A model generated the notes under the pieces. It did no database searches, was not told where the DNA came from, and saw only the letters and a list, made by a program, of their open reading frames with translations. Shown here piece after piece: positions 46,379-54,781 of a stretch of 64,000 nucleotides of DNA. Source of the DNA: Caldicellulosiruptor changbaiensis. GTDB taxonomy: Bacteria; Bacillota; Thermoanaerobacteria; Caldicellulosiruptorales; Caldicellulosiruptoraceae. The translations under genes and the position numbers were made by a program. Every line of letters starts with the position of its first letter. Position 1 is the first letter of the stretch. The DNA is taken from the NCBI RefSeq assembly GCF_003999255.1, contig NZ_CP034791.1, forward strand, positions 369,501 through 433,500, in the 5' to 3' direction.

Positions 46379-47389
46379 TTATATCACAAAAATTTTCGAA
46401 GAAGGAACAAAATTGCCAAGTATTAAAAGTATTGTGTTAATCATTTCTTCTTTTAACTCTTTCGGGTAAGTGTAGATATTTTGTGATTCTTCATAAGGAA
46501 AAGAGGTAATTTCGTTTGCAAATACTTTTTTCATTCTCTTAAGATAGTCTTTTGGAATTCTAAACACTCCAACTGAAATATCTACAATCTTATCAGGGTT
46601 CAACTCTCCGAAAACCTGGTTCAAAAATCTTTCATAGACCATTTTCCAGTCTTCAATATACAAAATTGGGTCAAAACAAAGCCTTACTTTCCAGCCATTT
46701 TCTGTAGCTTTTTTAATTGCAGAAAGTCGTGAAGACAAAGAAGGTGTGCCATGTTCAAACTTTTCTACAATTTCTTGAGGAGACAGTGTCCACGCTAAAA
46801 TTACATTATCTTGAGGTTTCAAGTTTTCTAAAGCTTGGAAGTTGGTACTTTTTGTTCTGATTTCAATTGTCAAGTTTTGCTTTGAAGCTGCGTATTCAAT
46901 CCATGCAGAAGAAAATGGCGCAATTTTTTCAAGTGCTAAAAGGTCTGTTTCGTATGATACAGAAAGATACAGCGGCTTATTTTTCAAAACAGCATCAATC
47001 TCTTTGAAGTAATCTTCGATGTTTACAAATATTACTACATTTGCAGAGGAATACATTCCTTTTAAAAAGCAATATTCACAGCTGTAAATACAGTTCAAAA
47101 TGTTGCTTATATAAAAAAAGTTACTATATCCAAAGTTGTGGCAAATTGAAGGGCCGGGATAGAGAAACTCTCCCCATTTTTTTGCAAGTATTAGTTTTTT
47201 GCTCTTTTCCTGAAGAGAATAATTTTGCCCTGCTCTGCAGAAAACTTCTTTGTAGTTATCTATTTTAACTATTTGAGATCTTCGCAGGTTCTCTAAAATC
47301 TTTATTGTAACAGGATGAGAAAGAACGTCTTTTTCAACATAAACATGAGAAAAGTGTTTAGCTATGAAGGATTTTTCTGAGCTTGTCAA
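46379..47389 (-). CDS. SPL-family radical SAM protein (spore photoproduct lyase-like)
   Basis: The 336-residue protein has the radical SAM cluster motif CIYSCEYC (about 100) inside the SPL-family context ILNCIYSCEYCFLKGMY. A conserved C-terminal part includes VRLCFDPILYIEDWKMVYERFL and SVGVFRIPKDYLKRM. Spore photoproduct lyase repairs thymine dimers in spores, but many SPL-family members occur in non-spore-formers and their role is unknown. The start (TTG at 47389) lies inside the end of the upstream nucleosidase gene and follows AAGGAGGG, so the two are translationally coupled. Confidence 0.82.
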   Translation of the reverse strand: MTSSEKSFIAKHFSHVYVEKDVLSHPVTIKILENLRRSQIVKIDNYKEVFCRAGQNYSLQEKSKKLILAKKWGEFLYPGPSICHNFGYSNFFYISNILNCIYSCEYCFLKGMYSSANVVIFVNIEDYFKEIDAVLKNKPLYLSVSYETDLLALEKIAPFSSAWIEYAASKQNLTIEIRTKSTNFQALENLKPQDNVILAWTLSPQEIVEKFEHGTPSLSSRLSAIKKATENGWKVRLCFDPILYIEDWKMVYERFLNQVFGELNPDKIVDISVGVFRIPKDYLKRMKKVFANEITSFPYEESQNIYTYPKELKEEMINTILLILGNFVPSSKIFVI

Positions 47390-48197
47390 AGTAATTTTTG
47401 CCCTCCTTTTTAGAGTTTATTTGAACTTCAAAAAATTCAAAAATAGAATCAGGTAGTTTTTTATGCCTTATTATATAGTCTTTTAACAAACTTTCAAGCT
47501 CATTGGTCATATAAGTTGTAAGATGTAAACTGTTTTTTAGTATATTTACAAGTAGATGTATATTATCAATTTCAGGCGTATTGTTACAAAATTCAAGATT
47601 TAATTTTAAGAGGGAATTTATCAGATTTTCTATGTGAGGAATACTTTGTTTTATCAGATTTTCAACTTCAGTAGGGTCTATCTTTTCAAAGTCCAAAAAA
47701 TCATAAACAACCTTGATGCAGTGAACATTGTGCAGGGGCAAAAAGGATGAAGCTGCTTCGAAAAATCCAGCGCCTTCCATGTCAACTGTATCCCCTTCAA
47801 TTTCAAGTGGTAAGCTGTCTTTTTTCACAGGATGCATAAAACTTTCGAGTGATGCTTCTTTCATGCTATGCTGAATTAAAATATCTGGATAAAATCTCCT
47901 TTTTGAGTAGTGATTTATTATCTTGTTGCAAAGAATAACATCGCCTTTTGAAAAGGCATTTTCCACAGCTCCGCAAATCCCAATGTTCAGGGCTATATCT
48001 TTACTACCTGCTCCAAACTTTGTCAAGGCAAATGTTGTTGCAATACTGCTCTTTACAATTCCTTCCTTGCTTTCTATAAGAAGAATATCATTGCCAGAAA
48101 AAATTTGAAATTTTGAAGGTTCATATAATTTCTTCAGGCCGAAATGTTTTATCAAAGCTTTTGCTTCTGCATGAAAAGCAGTGACAATGTATATCAT
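47358..48197 (-). CDS. nucleoside phosphorylase/nucleosidase superfamily protein
   Basis: The 279-residue protein has an MTA/SAH nucleosidase-like N-terminal half (YIVTAFHAEAKALIKHF, then LNIGICGAVENAFSKGDVILC and the VDMEGAGFFEAA motif with the ribose-binding methionine and glutamate) and a helical extension of about 100 residues. The extension is not part of ordinary nucleosidases. The ATG at 48197 follows AGGAGCGAG; an upstream in-frame ATG is unsupported. It overlaps the SPL-like radical SAM gene by 32 bases, so the two proteins probably act together, for example in handling an adenosine product or damaged nucleoside. Confidence 0.75.
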   Translation of the reverse strand: MIYIVTAFHAEAKALIKHFGLKKLYEPSKFQIFSGNDILLIESKEGIVKSSIATTFALTKFGAGSKDIALNIGICGAVENAFSKGDVILCNKIINHYSKRRFYPDILIQHSMKEASLESFMHPVKKDSLPLEIEGDTVDMEGAGFFEAASSFLPLHNVHCIKVVYDFLDFEKIDPTEVENLIKQSIPHIENLINSLLKLNLEFCNNTPEIDNIHLLVNILKNSLHLTTYMTNELESLLKDYIIRHKKLPDSIFEFFEVQINSKKEGKNYFDKLRKILHS

Positions 48198-48346
48198 TAA
48201 AAGCTCGCTCCTTCTGTTGCTGTTTGCAGCTTTCAGATTCCAATTTCGATTATACCATATATCAAAATTCTCTGATATTGTTTGAAAGCACAAACTTTTG
48301 ATTTCCTTGAAGTTTAAAAATATAAAGTAGCTTTCACAAAGTTAAA

Positions 48347-48372
48347 AAGTGCTATAATAAAAAATAGCACTT
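48347..48372 (+). promoter_or_regulatory. inverted repeat overlapping an extended -10 promoter
   Basis: AAGTGCTAT and ATAGCACTT form a 9-bp perfect palindrome with an 8-base AT spacer. The left arm contains TGCTATAAT, an extended -10. It lies in the divergent region between the nucleosidase and transglutaminase genes, so a repressor bound here would block the promoter. Confidence 0.45.
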
Positions 48373-48569
48373 GACAGTAGCTTATTTGTTTTGCGTCCTC
48401 TAAAATAGGGGACCAATCCCTTTTGCTTGACTGCCGGGGGTGTTTTATTGCCTGTTGGATATTTTCTACATCTTTTATGCGCTCTTGTATTTAAATGTAT
48501 ACAATTTTATTAGAAATATGGATAAATTGCAAGAGATTAAGAAGAGTATATGAAAGAGGAGATGAGATT

Positions 48570-49883
48570 ATGGATTTTCTTATATGCAAAGTACCAGAAG
48601 AGATCGAGAGAGAAGAAAAGCTTGGCAATTTTTGCTTGGCTTTGAGATTGATAGACAGGTGGCTGGCTGATGAAAGAATCACTGAGGTACAAAGAAAACG
48701 TCTAATGTACGAGAAGAATAGAATAAACAGAATACTCGAAAGTTATCCTTTTGATGAAGAAACTGCTTTAAAGAAGGCAATGGAGCTGATTGATTCTTTT
48801 TCTCGAGAGGAATTTTATCACCTTTTGTCAGAAGGGTATCTTGATTACATAGTAGTTGAAGGAAAAAGAAGATTCGAAGAACGCTTTGTTCACAATATAG
48901 CTTTTGCTCTTCCATCATACAGAGAAAGACTCAAGAAAGATCCTGTTGCACAGAAAGCAAGAGAACTGCTTGACAAGAGATTAGAAGAATTGACGCAAGG
49001 TGGCCCTCCCAAAAGATACCGAGTACGTGCAAAGATGACTGTTGCTATCAAAGACGATGCAGGTCATTTTCGTGTTTGGCTTCCATTTCCAAAAGAAGAG
49101 TTTCAGGTTTGCGATGTGAAACTTGTTTCAGCAGGCCACAGAGACTATTTTCTTGCAGACAATAAGGTTTCACAGAGAACTATTTATTTTGAGGGCAAAG
49201 AAAAAGAATACTTTGTTGAGTTCGAGTACACTATAAATGAGTGGATAAACAAAGTTGATCCAGAAAAGGTTGAAAAAAATGATTTGGATGAATTTCTTTG
49301 TGAACAGCCACCTCATGTGGTGTTCACGCCATACCTGAAGCTTTTAACCAACGAAGTAGTTGCTGGCGAGAAGAATCCCTATTTAAAAGCAAAGAGAATC
49401 TTCGATTGGATTACAAAGCATGTTAAATATTCCTATGTTCGACCATACGCAACCTATGAGAACATACCACAGTATGTTGCAGAAAACTTGAAAGGAGACT
49501 GTGGCTTTCAGGCTTTGCTTTTCATCACTATGTGTCGAATTGCTGGAATACCTGCACGATGGCAGTCTGGCTGGTACATAAATCCTCTTATGGCTTCTCC
49601 ACATGACTGGGCATTGTTTTACATCAAGCCTTACGGTTGGCTTCCGGCAGACCTTTCATTTGGTGGGGCAAGACGGGAGAACGAAAAACTTCGCAGTTTC
49701 TATTTTGGTAACTTAGATGGTTTTAGGATGGTTGCAAATTCAGATTTTATGAAAGATTTTGTGCCGAAACCAAATTTTCTGCGATTTGATCCTACAGATA
49801 ATCAGCTTGGTGAGGCTGAATCTTCATCTGGGAAAGTTAAAATTGAAAGCAAGATTGAGGTAATCTCTTTTGAAGAAATCTGA
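48570..49883 (+). CDS. transglutaminase-like cysteine protease domain protein
   Basis: The 437-residue protein has a helical N-terminal region (1-140), a beta-rich middle (about 150-250) and a transglutaminase core (about 280-380). The catalytic triad is visible as LKGDCGFQALLF, SPHDWALFYI and GWLPADLSFGG. No signal peptide is present. Bacterial members of this group hydrolyse peptides rather than cross-link them. The start at 48570 follows GAGGAG; an earlier ATG at 48495 is unsupported. It is followed at once by a dipeptide epimerase gene, which suggests cytoplasmic cell-wall peptide processing. Confidence 0.85.
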   Translation: MDFLICKVPEEIEREEKLGNFCLALRLIDRWLADERITEVQRKRLMYEKNRINRILESYPFDEETALKKAMELIDSFSREEFYHLLSEGYLDYIVVEGKRRFEERFVHNIAFALPSYRERLKKDPVAQKARELLDKRLEELTQGGPPKRYRVRAKMTVAIKDDAGHFRVWLPFPKEEFQVCDVKLVSAGHRDYFLADNKVSQRTIYFEGKEKEYFVEFEYTINEWINKVDPEKVEKNDLDEFLCEQPPHVVFTPYLKLLTNEVVAGEKNPYLKAKRIFDWITKHVKYSYVRPYATYENIPQYVAENLKGDCGFQALLFITMCRIAGIPARWQSGWYINPLMASPHDWALFYIKPYGWLPADLSFGGARRENEKLRSFYFGNLDGFRMVANSDFMKDFVPKPNFLRFDPTDNQLGEAESSSGKVKIESKIEVISFEEI

Positions 49884-49905
49884 AAAGAGGGGGTATAAAT
49901 TACAA

Positions 49906-50937
49906 ATGAGCAAGATAGTAAATGTGAAATTTGATGTCAAACACTACAAATATGACAAGCCTTTTCACATCACTGGAAGCATATCTTCTGAGACAAGAAA
50001 CGTGGAAGTAGAAGTGTTGCTTGAAAGTGGTGCCAAAGGCTGTGGTGAAGCTGCGCCTTCGTTTAGGGTCAATGGAGAAAAGGTTGAAATGCTCACTGCA
50101 CTTGAAGCTTATGTAAGAGATTTGCTGGTTGGACTTGATGTGCGGCAGTATCGAAAGATCTTTGAAATAACAGATAAGCTATTTGCGGTGCCAAGTTTGA
50201 AGGCTGCCATTCAATATGCTGTTTTGGATGCTTTAGGTGAAGAGACGGATATTCATGTCTACCAACTTCTTGGAGGAGCATTGAAAGAGATTGAAACAGA
50301 TAAAACAGTAGGAATTGATACAATTGAAAATAGAGTTAGAGAAGCAAAGAAGATCTTTGACTCGGGCTTTAGGGTCATAAAGATAAAGGTTGGAGAAAAT
50401 TTGAAAGAGGATATTGAAGCAATGTTGGAGATTTACAAGGTGACCAAAGGTGCAAAATACATTGTAGATGCAAACATGGGATATACACCAAAACAAGCTG
50501 TGGAGTTTGCGCAGCAGGTTTACAGAGCTGGAATAGACATAGCGGTGTATGAACAACCGGTTGTTTGGAGTGATATTGAAGGGCTTAAATTTGTCAGATT
50601 TCACGTTCCTTTTCCTGTTGCTGCCGATGAGTCTGCCAAGACAAAGTTTGACGTTATGAGATTGATACGTGAAGAAGCTGTTGATTATGTGAACATAAAG
50701 CTAATGAAATCTGGAATAAGCGATGCTCTCTCCATTGTCGAGCTTGCAAGGAGTGCTAACCTCAGGTTAATGATAGGATGTATGTCCGAATCAAGCGTGG
50801 GGATTAATCAGAGTGTTCACTTTGCCCTTGGAACTGGAGCGTTTGACTTCCATGACCTTGACAGTCATCTGATGCTACAAGAGCCAGAGTTTAGAGGTAA
50901 ATTTATTCAAAATGGAGCTAAGATCATTGGGTATTAA
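49906..50937 (+). CDS. L-Ala-D/L-Glu epimerase-like dipeptide epimerase (enolase superfamily)
   Basis: The 343-residue enzyme has the enolase-superfamily capping domain and barrel. The first catalytic lysine pair lies in VIKIKVGEN (about 155), the Mg2+ ligands in IVDANMGYTP, YEQPVVWSD and VAADES, and the second lysine in VNIKLMKSG (about 260). The DFHDLDSH motif near the end is typical of dipeptide epimerases that convert L-Ala-D-Glu to L-Ala-L-Glu in murein recycling. AGAGGGGG lies upstream of the chosen ATG. The distance to the transglutaminase gene is 22 bases, so both are one operon. Confidence 0.87.
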   Translation: MSKIVNVKFDVKHYKYDKPFHITGSISSETRNVEVEVLLESGAKGCGEAAPSFRVNGEKVEMLTALEAYVRDLLVGLDVRQYRKIFEITDKLFAVPSLKAAIQYAVLDALGEETDIHVYQLLGGALKEIETDKTVGIDTIENRVREAKKIFDSGFRVIKIKVGENLKEDIEAMLEIYKVTKGAKYIVDANMGYTPKQAVEFAQQVYRAGIDIAVYEQPVVWSDIEGLKFVRFHVPFPVAADESAKTKFDVMRLIREEAVDYVNIKLMKSGISDALSIVELARSANLRLMIGCMSESSVGINQSVHFALGTGAFDFHDLDSHLMLQEPEFRGKFIQNGAKIIGY

Positions 50938-50952
50938 GTTATAATCTCAGTA

Positions 50953-50981
50953 TTGACACCTCAAAAATTGTAGTATAAAAT
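50953..50981 (+). promoter_or_regulatory. promoter of the Rrf2 regulator gene
   Basis: TTGACA and TAAAAT are spaced by exactly 17 bases, a near-consensus promoter. Confidence 0.75.
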
Positions 50982-51008
50982 AAAAGTGCACTAAATCAGT
51001 ATACTTTA
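50982..51008 (+). promoter_or_regulatory. candidate Rrf2 operator (autoregulatory)
   Basis: AAAAGTGCACT, a 5-base spacer and AGTATACTTTA form an 11-5-11 palindrome directly downstream of the -10. It differs in two core bases from the perfect copy at 51471. Confidence 0.6.
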
Positions 51009-51027
51009 ATTAGGCAAGGGTGAGTAA

Positions 51028-51442
51028 ATGAGACTTACGCAAGCATCCGACTATGCACTCAGAATAGTGCTTCACCTTTCAAAGAAAAAAGGGAATGGTA
51101 GTTGAGGCAGACACTATCTCGGAAGAAGAAAAGATTCCCAAAAGATTTTTGTTGAAAATATGTAGGGATTTGATAAAGGCAGGAATTATAGAATCCGCAC
51201 GGGGCAAAAATGGAGGTTATATCCTTGCTAAAAATCCTGAAGACATAACAATGAAAGATGTGATACTGGCGGTAGAAGGTACCTTGGCTTTGAACAGGTG
51301 CCAGATAGACCCTTCTGCTTGTAGTAAAAGAGCTACTGGGTATTGCGCTGTGCACAAAGCTTTTTGTTCAGTGATGGAGATTGTTGCGAAGGAGTTTGAA
51401 AAGTATAACTTTGCTGAGCTTGCAAAAATGGATGGAAACTAA
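51028..51442 (+). pseudogene. Rrf2-family [Fe-S] regulator, frameshifted
   Basis: The gene starts MRLTQASDYALRIVLHLSKKKG, the standard N-terminus of Rrf2 regulators, and then runs into a stop. One base earlier or later the frame continues with VVEADTISEEEKIPKRFLLKICRDLIKAG, followed by the wing GGYILAKNPEDITMKDVILAVEG and three clustered cysteines (NRC, SAC, GYC) like those that bind a [2Fe-2S] cluster in IscR and NsrR. A single-base shift in the A6G3 run near 51085 causes the break. It may be a true mutation or a sequencing error. The remaining sequence is undamaged. Confidence 0.8.
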
Positions 51443-51470
51443 TTTCAGTTTCCATCTTTATTTTGTAAAC

Positions 51471-51497
51471 AAAAGTATACTAAAATAGTATACTTTT
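51471..51497 (+). promoter_or_regulatory. perfect 11-5-11 palindrome, candidate Rrf2 operator
   Basis: AAAAGTATACT and AGTATACTTTT are exact inverted repeats with the spacer AAAAT. The site lies between the Rrf2 gene and the CO-dehydrogenase remnant and shares size and sequence with the site at 50982. Confidence 0.7.
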
Positions 51498-51506
51498 AAA
51501 ATATGA

Positions 51507-51752
51507 AAGAATCAATTAATATCGCGGAAGAAACAAGCACTGGCTGATGGTGCTTTTGGACTGGCGCTTGGATTGCCTTTACATCTTTCAATTCCACCTT
51601 TTATAACAGGAAGCAAGCTGGTGACAGAGATTCTGACAGAAAAGTTGCCAGACATAACTGGAGGACGGCTGATTATAAATAATGATGTAAAATCTTCTGC
51701 TGATGAGCTTGAAGGTATCATCCTTCAGCGCAGAAAAGATATGGGTATCTAA
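51507..51752 (+). pseudogene. cooS: C-terminal remnant of anaerobic CO dehydrogenase (CooS)
   Basis: An open frame without start codon reads ALADGAFGLALGLPLHLSI, PPFITGSKLVTEILTEKLPD and GGRLIINNDVKSSADELEGI before ending in RRKDMGI. This is the last 75 residues or so of a nickel-iron CO dehydrogenase, including the PPxxGSxxVTxILT block and the ADELEGIILQRRK tail. The catalytic part is missing. The operator in front suggests that the original gene was a target of the adjacent Rrf2 regulator and lost its 5' end by deletion. Confidence 0.72.
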
Positions 51753-51862
51753 GTGAAGAGGTGTGTGCCAGTGAAGAGAATATGGGTAGAGCTGGGTGTA
51801 TGTCCGGCTCTACATCTATCCTCTGCTCTATAGTTACTCTAACAATTGAACAAGATGGGGAT

Positions 51863-51898
51863 AAATCTTCCCTTTTGAAAAGGGAAGATTTTTTTTAT
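51863..51898 (+). terminator. strong intrinsic terminator
   Basis: AATCTTCCCTTTT and AAAAGGGAAGATT form a near-perfect stem with a tiny loop, followed by TTTTTT. It insulates the MarR operon from the upstream remnants. Confidence 0.88.
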
Positions 51899-51960
51899 TT
51901 TGTCATTAAGTTTGGCTCATTTTACATTCCAGAGTTTAATTTACTTCTTTCCACAGGTAA

Positions 51961-51989
51961 TTGACACAGAATTCTTTTGAGCGTAAAAT
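51961..51989 (+). promoter_or_regulatory. promoter of the MarR-ABC exporter operon
   Basis: TTGACA (51961) and TAAAAT (51984) are separated by 17 bases. Confidence 0.75.
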
Positions 51990-52000
51990 ATATAGCATGC

Positions 52001-52025
52001 AAAATATTCTTATACGAAATATTTT
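52001..52025 (+). promoter_or_regulatory. candidate MarR operator
   Basis: AAAATATT and AATATTTT are exact inverted repeats with a 9-base spacer, just after the predicted transcription start. The position suits autorepression by the MarR protein encoded next. Confidence 0.5.
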
Positions 52026-52045
52026 AAATTGAAAGGGGCGCAAAG

Positions 52046-52489
52046 ATGGATGATATAAGCAAAGGACTTAAGATAATTGAGCTTGTGAAGGAAATAATGA
52101 AAATAACAAAGAAAATAGCAAGGCACCAGTTTGACCAATTTGACATCACAGCACCTCAGGGGATGCTTCTGGGGCAGCTGATTCGCCATGGAAAGATGAA
52201 GGTGAGCGATTTGAGCAAAAAAATGGGGCTATCTAACAGCACTGTCTCAGGAATAATTGACAGGCTTGAAAAGCAGGGGATGGTTCAGAGAATAAGAAGT
52301 CAAGAAGACAGAAGAGTTGTGTATGTTGATGTCACACCAAAGTTCAAAGATGCTTTTGAGAAAAATTTCAAGGATATGGAGAAGAGGTTTGAAGAAATAC
52401 TCAACAGGGCAGACGAAAAAGAGATAGATACAATATTAAATGGCCTTGAAACCTTAAAAAAGGTTTTAGATAGGTATGTGCACAAATAG
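52046..52489 (+). CDS. MarR-family transcriptional regulator
   Basis: The 147-residue protein is a typical MarR winged-helix repressor. The recognition part is MKVSDLSKKMGLSNSTVSGIIDRLEKQGMV and the wing RIRSQEDRRVVYVDVTPK. Flanking helices form the dimer interface. AAAGGGGCG precedes the ATG. It is the first gene of an operon with two ABC half-transporters, the usual arrangement for a drug- or metabolite-sensing export switch, and it probably represses its own operon at the palindrome at 52001. Confidence 0.9.
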   Translation: MDDISKGLKIIELVKEIMKITKKIARHQFDQFDITAPQGMLLGQLIRHGKMKVSDLSKKMGLSNSTVSGIIDRLEKQGMVQRIRSQEDRRVVYVDVTPKFKDAFEKNFKDMEKRFEEILNRADEKEIDTILNGLETLKKVLDRYVHK

Positions 52490-52552
52490 AGTTTTGTCTA
52501 CAATAGCTATTTTGGCTAAAGATCCAAAAACTAACAAAGAAGGTGAGATAAC

Positions 52553-54781
52553 TTGACAAAACTGGCAAGATACTTGAAACCATATGTCTTCCTACTCTTT
52601 ATGGTCATCTTTTTTGTAGTAGTTCAGGCGATGAGCGACTTGTCCTTGCCTGATTACATGTCAGATATTGTCAACAAAGGTATCCAGCAAGGTGGTATAG
52701 TAAATGCAGTACCAGAAGCTATAAGAAAGACACAGATGGATAAACTCTTGCTCTTTGTATCAGATAGAGATAAGGAAAGAATTTTAAATGACTACAAACT
52801 AATTGATAAGTCAAGCAGTGAGTATGAAAAGTATTTGAAGAAATACCCCATTTTGTCCAAAGAAGCTGTATATGTATTGAAAAAAGTTGACAAAGAAGAG
52901 ATAGATAAACTGAATATACCCATGGCAAAAGCACTTTTAACAGTAGCAGGGATTGAAAAGGCAAAAGCAAATGCAAAAAATGGCGTAATTGAATTCAGTG
53001 GCAAACAGATTCCAGCAAATGTAGACCTTTTCATGCTTTTGAGCCAGCTTCCAAAGGATCAGCTTCTTAAAATTAGGGATGAGATAGACAAAAAGTTTTC
53101 TTCTTTAGGTGATAACATGGTAGTGCAGGCAGCAGCTGCTGTAATTAAAGATGAGTATAAAAAGATTGGGATTGATACAGGTACCATTCAAACAAACTAT
53201 ATATTGCGCATAGGACTTTTGATGCTTCTAATTACTCTTTTGAGCGCATTTTCTACTGTGATGGTTGCATTTTTTGGTTCAAAGGTTGCAGCTGGCGTTG
53301 CAAGAGATTTAAGGAAAGACATTTTTACAAAAGTAGAGAGTTTTTCAATAGCTGAATTTGACAAATTTTCAACGGCTTCTTTGATTACAAGAACAACAAA
53401 CGACATTGCTCAGATACAGATGCTTCTTGTAATTATGATAAGATTGGTATTTTATGCGCCTGTGATGGGCGTTGGAGGAGTGTTCAAGGCTCTTAGCAAA
53501 AGCCATTCAATGTCGTGGATTATAGCTTTGGCAGTTATAATTCTTTTAGGGCTCATAGCTGTACTTTACACAGTTGCAATGCCAAAATTTAAACTTATGC
53601 AAAAACTCATTGACAGGCTGAACCTTGTTGCAAGAGAAAACCTCTCTGGTATTATGGTTGTCAGAGCATTTAACAGTGAAGAGTTTGAAAAAAAGCGGTT
53701 TGACGATGCAAACAAAGATTTAACGAGGGTTGGTCTTTTTGTCAACAGAACAATGGCAGTCATGTTTCCGACCATGATGCTTGTTATGAACGGAATTACA
53801 CTTTTGATTGTATGGGTAGGGGCTCACCAAATTCAAAACTCAAGTATGCAAGTTGGAGATATGCTTGCGTTCATGCAGTACGCTATACAGATTATATTTG
53901 CCTTTTTGATGCTATCTGCCCTGTTTATTATGATACCAAGAGCTTCTGTATCTGCACAGCGTATTGCTGAAGTACTATCAACAGAACCTTCTGTAAAAGA
54001 CCCTGAAAATCCAAAAAGCTTTGATGAGAGCAAAAAAGGCATGGTTGAGTTTAGAAATGTTTCTTTCAAATACCCCGGTGCAGAGGAATATGTTCTAAAA
54101 AACATAAGCTTTACAATTTTACCCGGCCAGACAGTTGGCATTATTGGAAGGACAGGCTCAGGAAAAAGCACACTTGTAAATTTAATTTTGAGGTTTTATG
54201 ATGCAACAGAAGGTCAAGTTTTAGTTGATGGGGTAGATGTGAGAGAAGTTAAGCAAGAAGACTTGAGAAAGAGAATAGGATATGTCCCACAGAAGAGCTG
54301 GCTTTTTAGTGGAACTATAAAATCTAATCTCAAATACGGCAGGGATGACGCAACAGACGAAGAGATTGTAGAAGCAGCAGAGATTGCCCAGGCGCTTGAG
54401 TTTATCAATGAAAAGCCCAACAAGTTTGATACCGAGATTGCTCAAGGTGGGACAAATGTGTCAGGTGGACAAAAACAAAGACTTTCTATTGCAAGAGCTC
54501 TTGTTAAAAAGCCTGAGATTTACATCTTTGATGAGAGCTTTTCAGCTCTTGACTTTAGAACAGAACTTGCTCTGAGAAGGAAACTCAGAGAAAAGTTGAA
54601 AGACAGCACAGTTATTATGGTTTCGCAAAGGGTTGCAACTATGATGCATGCTGACCAGATTATAGTATTAGATGATGGTGAGCTTGTTGGGATAGGAAAA
54701 CACGAAGAACTTTTAAAAACTTGTCCAACCTATAGAGAAATAGCACTATCACAGCTGCCAGAGGAGGAGTTGCTGGTATGA
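52553..54781 (+). CDS. ABC exporter half-transporter A with a large extracytoplasmic insertion
   Basis: The 742-residue protein has six membrane helices and a C-terminal ATPase (Walker A GRTGSGKST, signature VSGGQKQRLS, Walker B IYIFDESFSALD). Between TM1 and TM2 is an insertion of about 180 residues (about 35-215), rich in charged residues, that would lie outside the cell; ordinary exporters have only a short loop here. The FDESFSALD wording is that of one partner of YheI/YheH-like heterodimers. The start is TTG with AAGGTGA. It overlaps the next gene by 4 bases in ATGA. Confidence 0.88.
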   Translation: MTKLARYLKPYVFLLFMVIFFVVVQAMSDLSLPDYMSDIVNKGIQQGGIVNAVPEAIRKTQMDKLLLFVSDRDKERILNDYKLIDKSSSEYEKYLKKYPILSKEAVYVLKKVDKEEIDKLNIPMAKALLTVAGIEKAKANAKNGVIEFSGKQIPANVDLFMLLSQLPKDQLLKIRDEIDKKFSSLGDNMVVQAAAAVIKDEYKKIGIDTGTIQTNYILRIGLLMLLITLLSAFSTVMVAFFGSKVAAGVARDLRKDIFTKVESFSIAEFDKFSTASLITRTTNDIAQIQMLLVIMIRLVFYAPVMGVGGVFKALSKSHSMSWIIALAVIILLGLIAVLYTVAMPKFKLMQKLIDRLNLVARENLSGIMVVRAFNSEEFEKKRFDDANKDLTRVGLFVNRTMAVMFPTMMLVMNGITLLIVWVGAHQIQNSSMQVGDMLAFMQYAIQIIFAFLMLSALFIMIPRASVSAQRIAEVLSTEPSVKDPENPKSFDESKKGMVEFRNVSFKYPGAEEYVLKNISFTILPGQTVGIIGRTGSGKSTLVNLILRFYDATEGQVLVDGVDVREVKQEDLRKRIGYVPQKSWLFSGTIKSNLKYGRDDATDEEIVEAAEIAQALEFINEKPNKFDTEIAQGGTNVSGGQKQRLSIARALVKKPEIYIFDESFSALDFRTELALRRKLREKLKDSTVIMVSQRVATMMHADQIIVLDDGELVGIGKHEELLKTCPTYREIALSQLPEEELLV

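Noticed and set aside
46379-47389. True spore photoproduct lyase with sporulation role
   Set aside because: The family match is clear, but nothing else in the window points to sporulation, so only the family name is used.
51761-51964. 67-codon ORF before the MarR promoter
   Set aside because: It runs through the strong terminator at 51863 and lacks any conserved feature.
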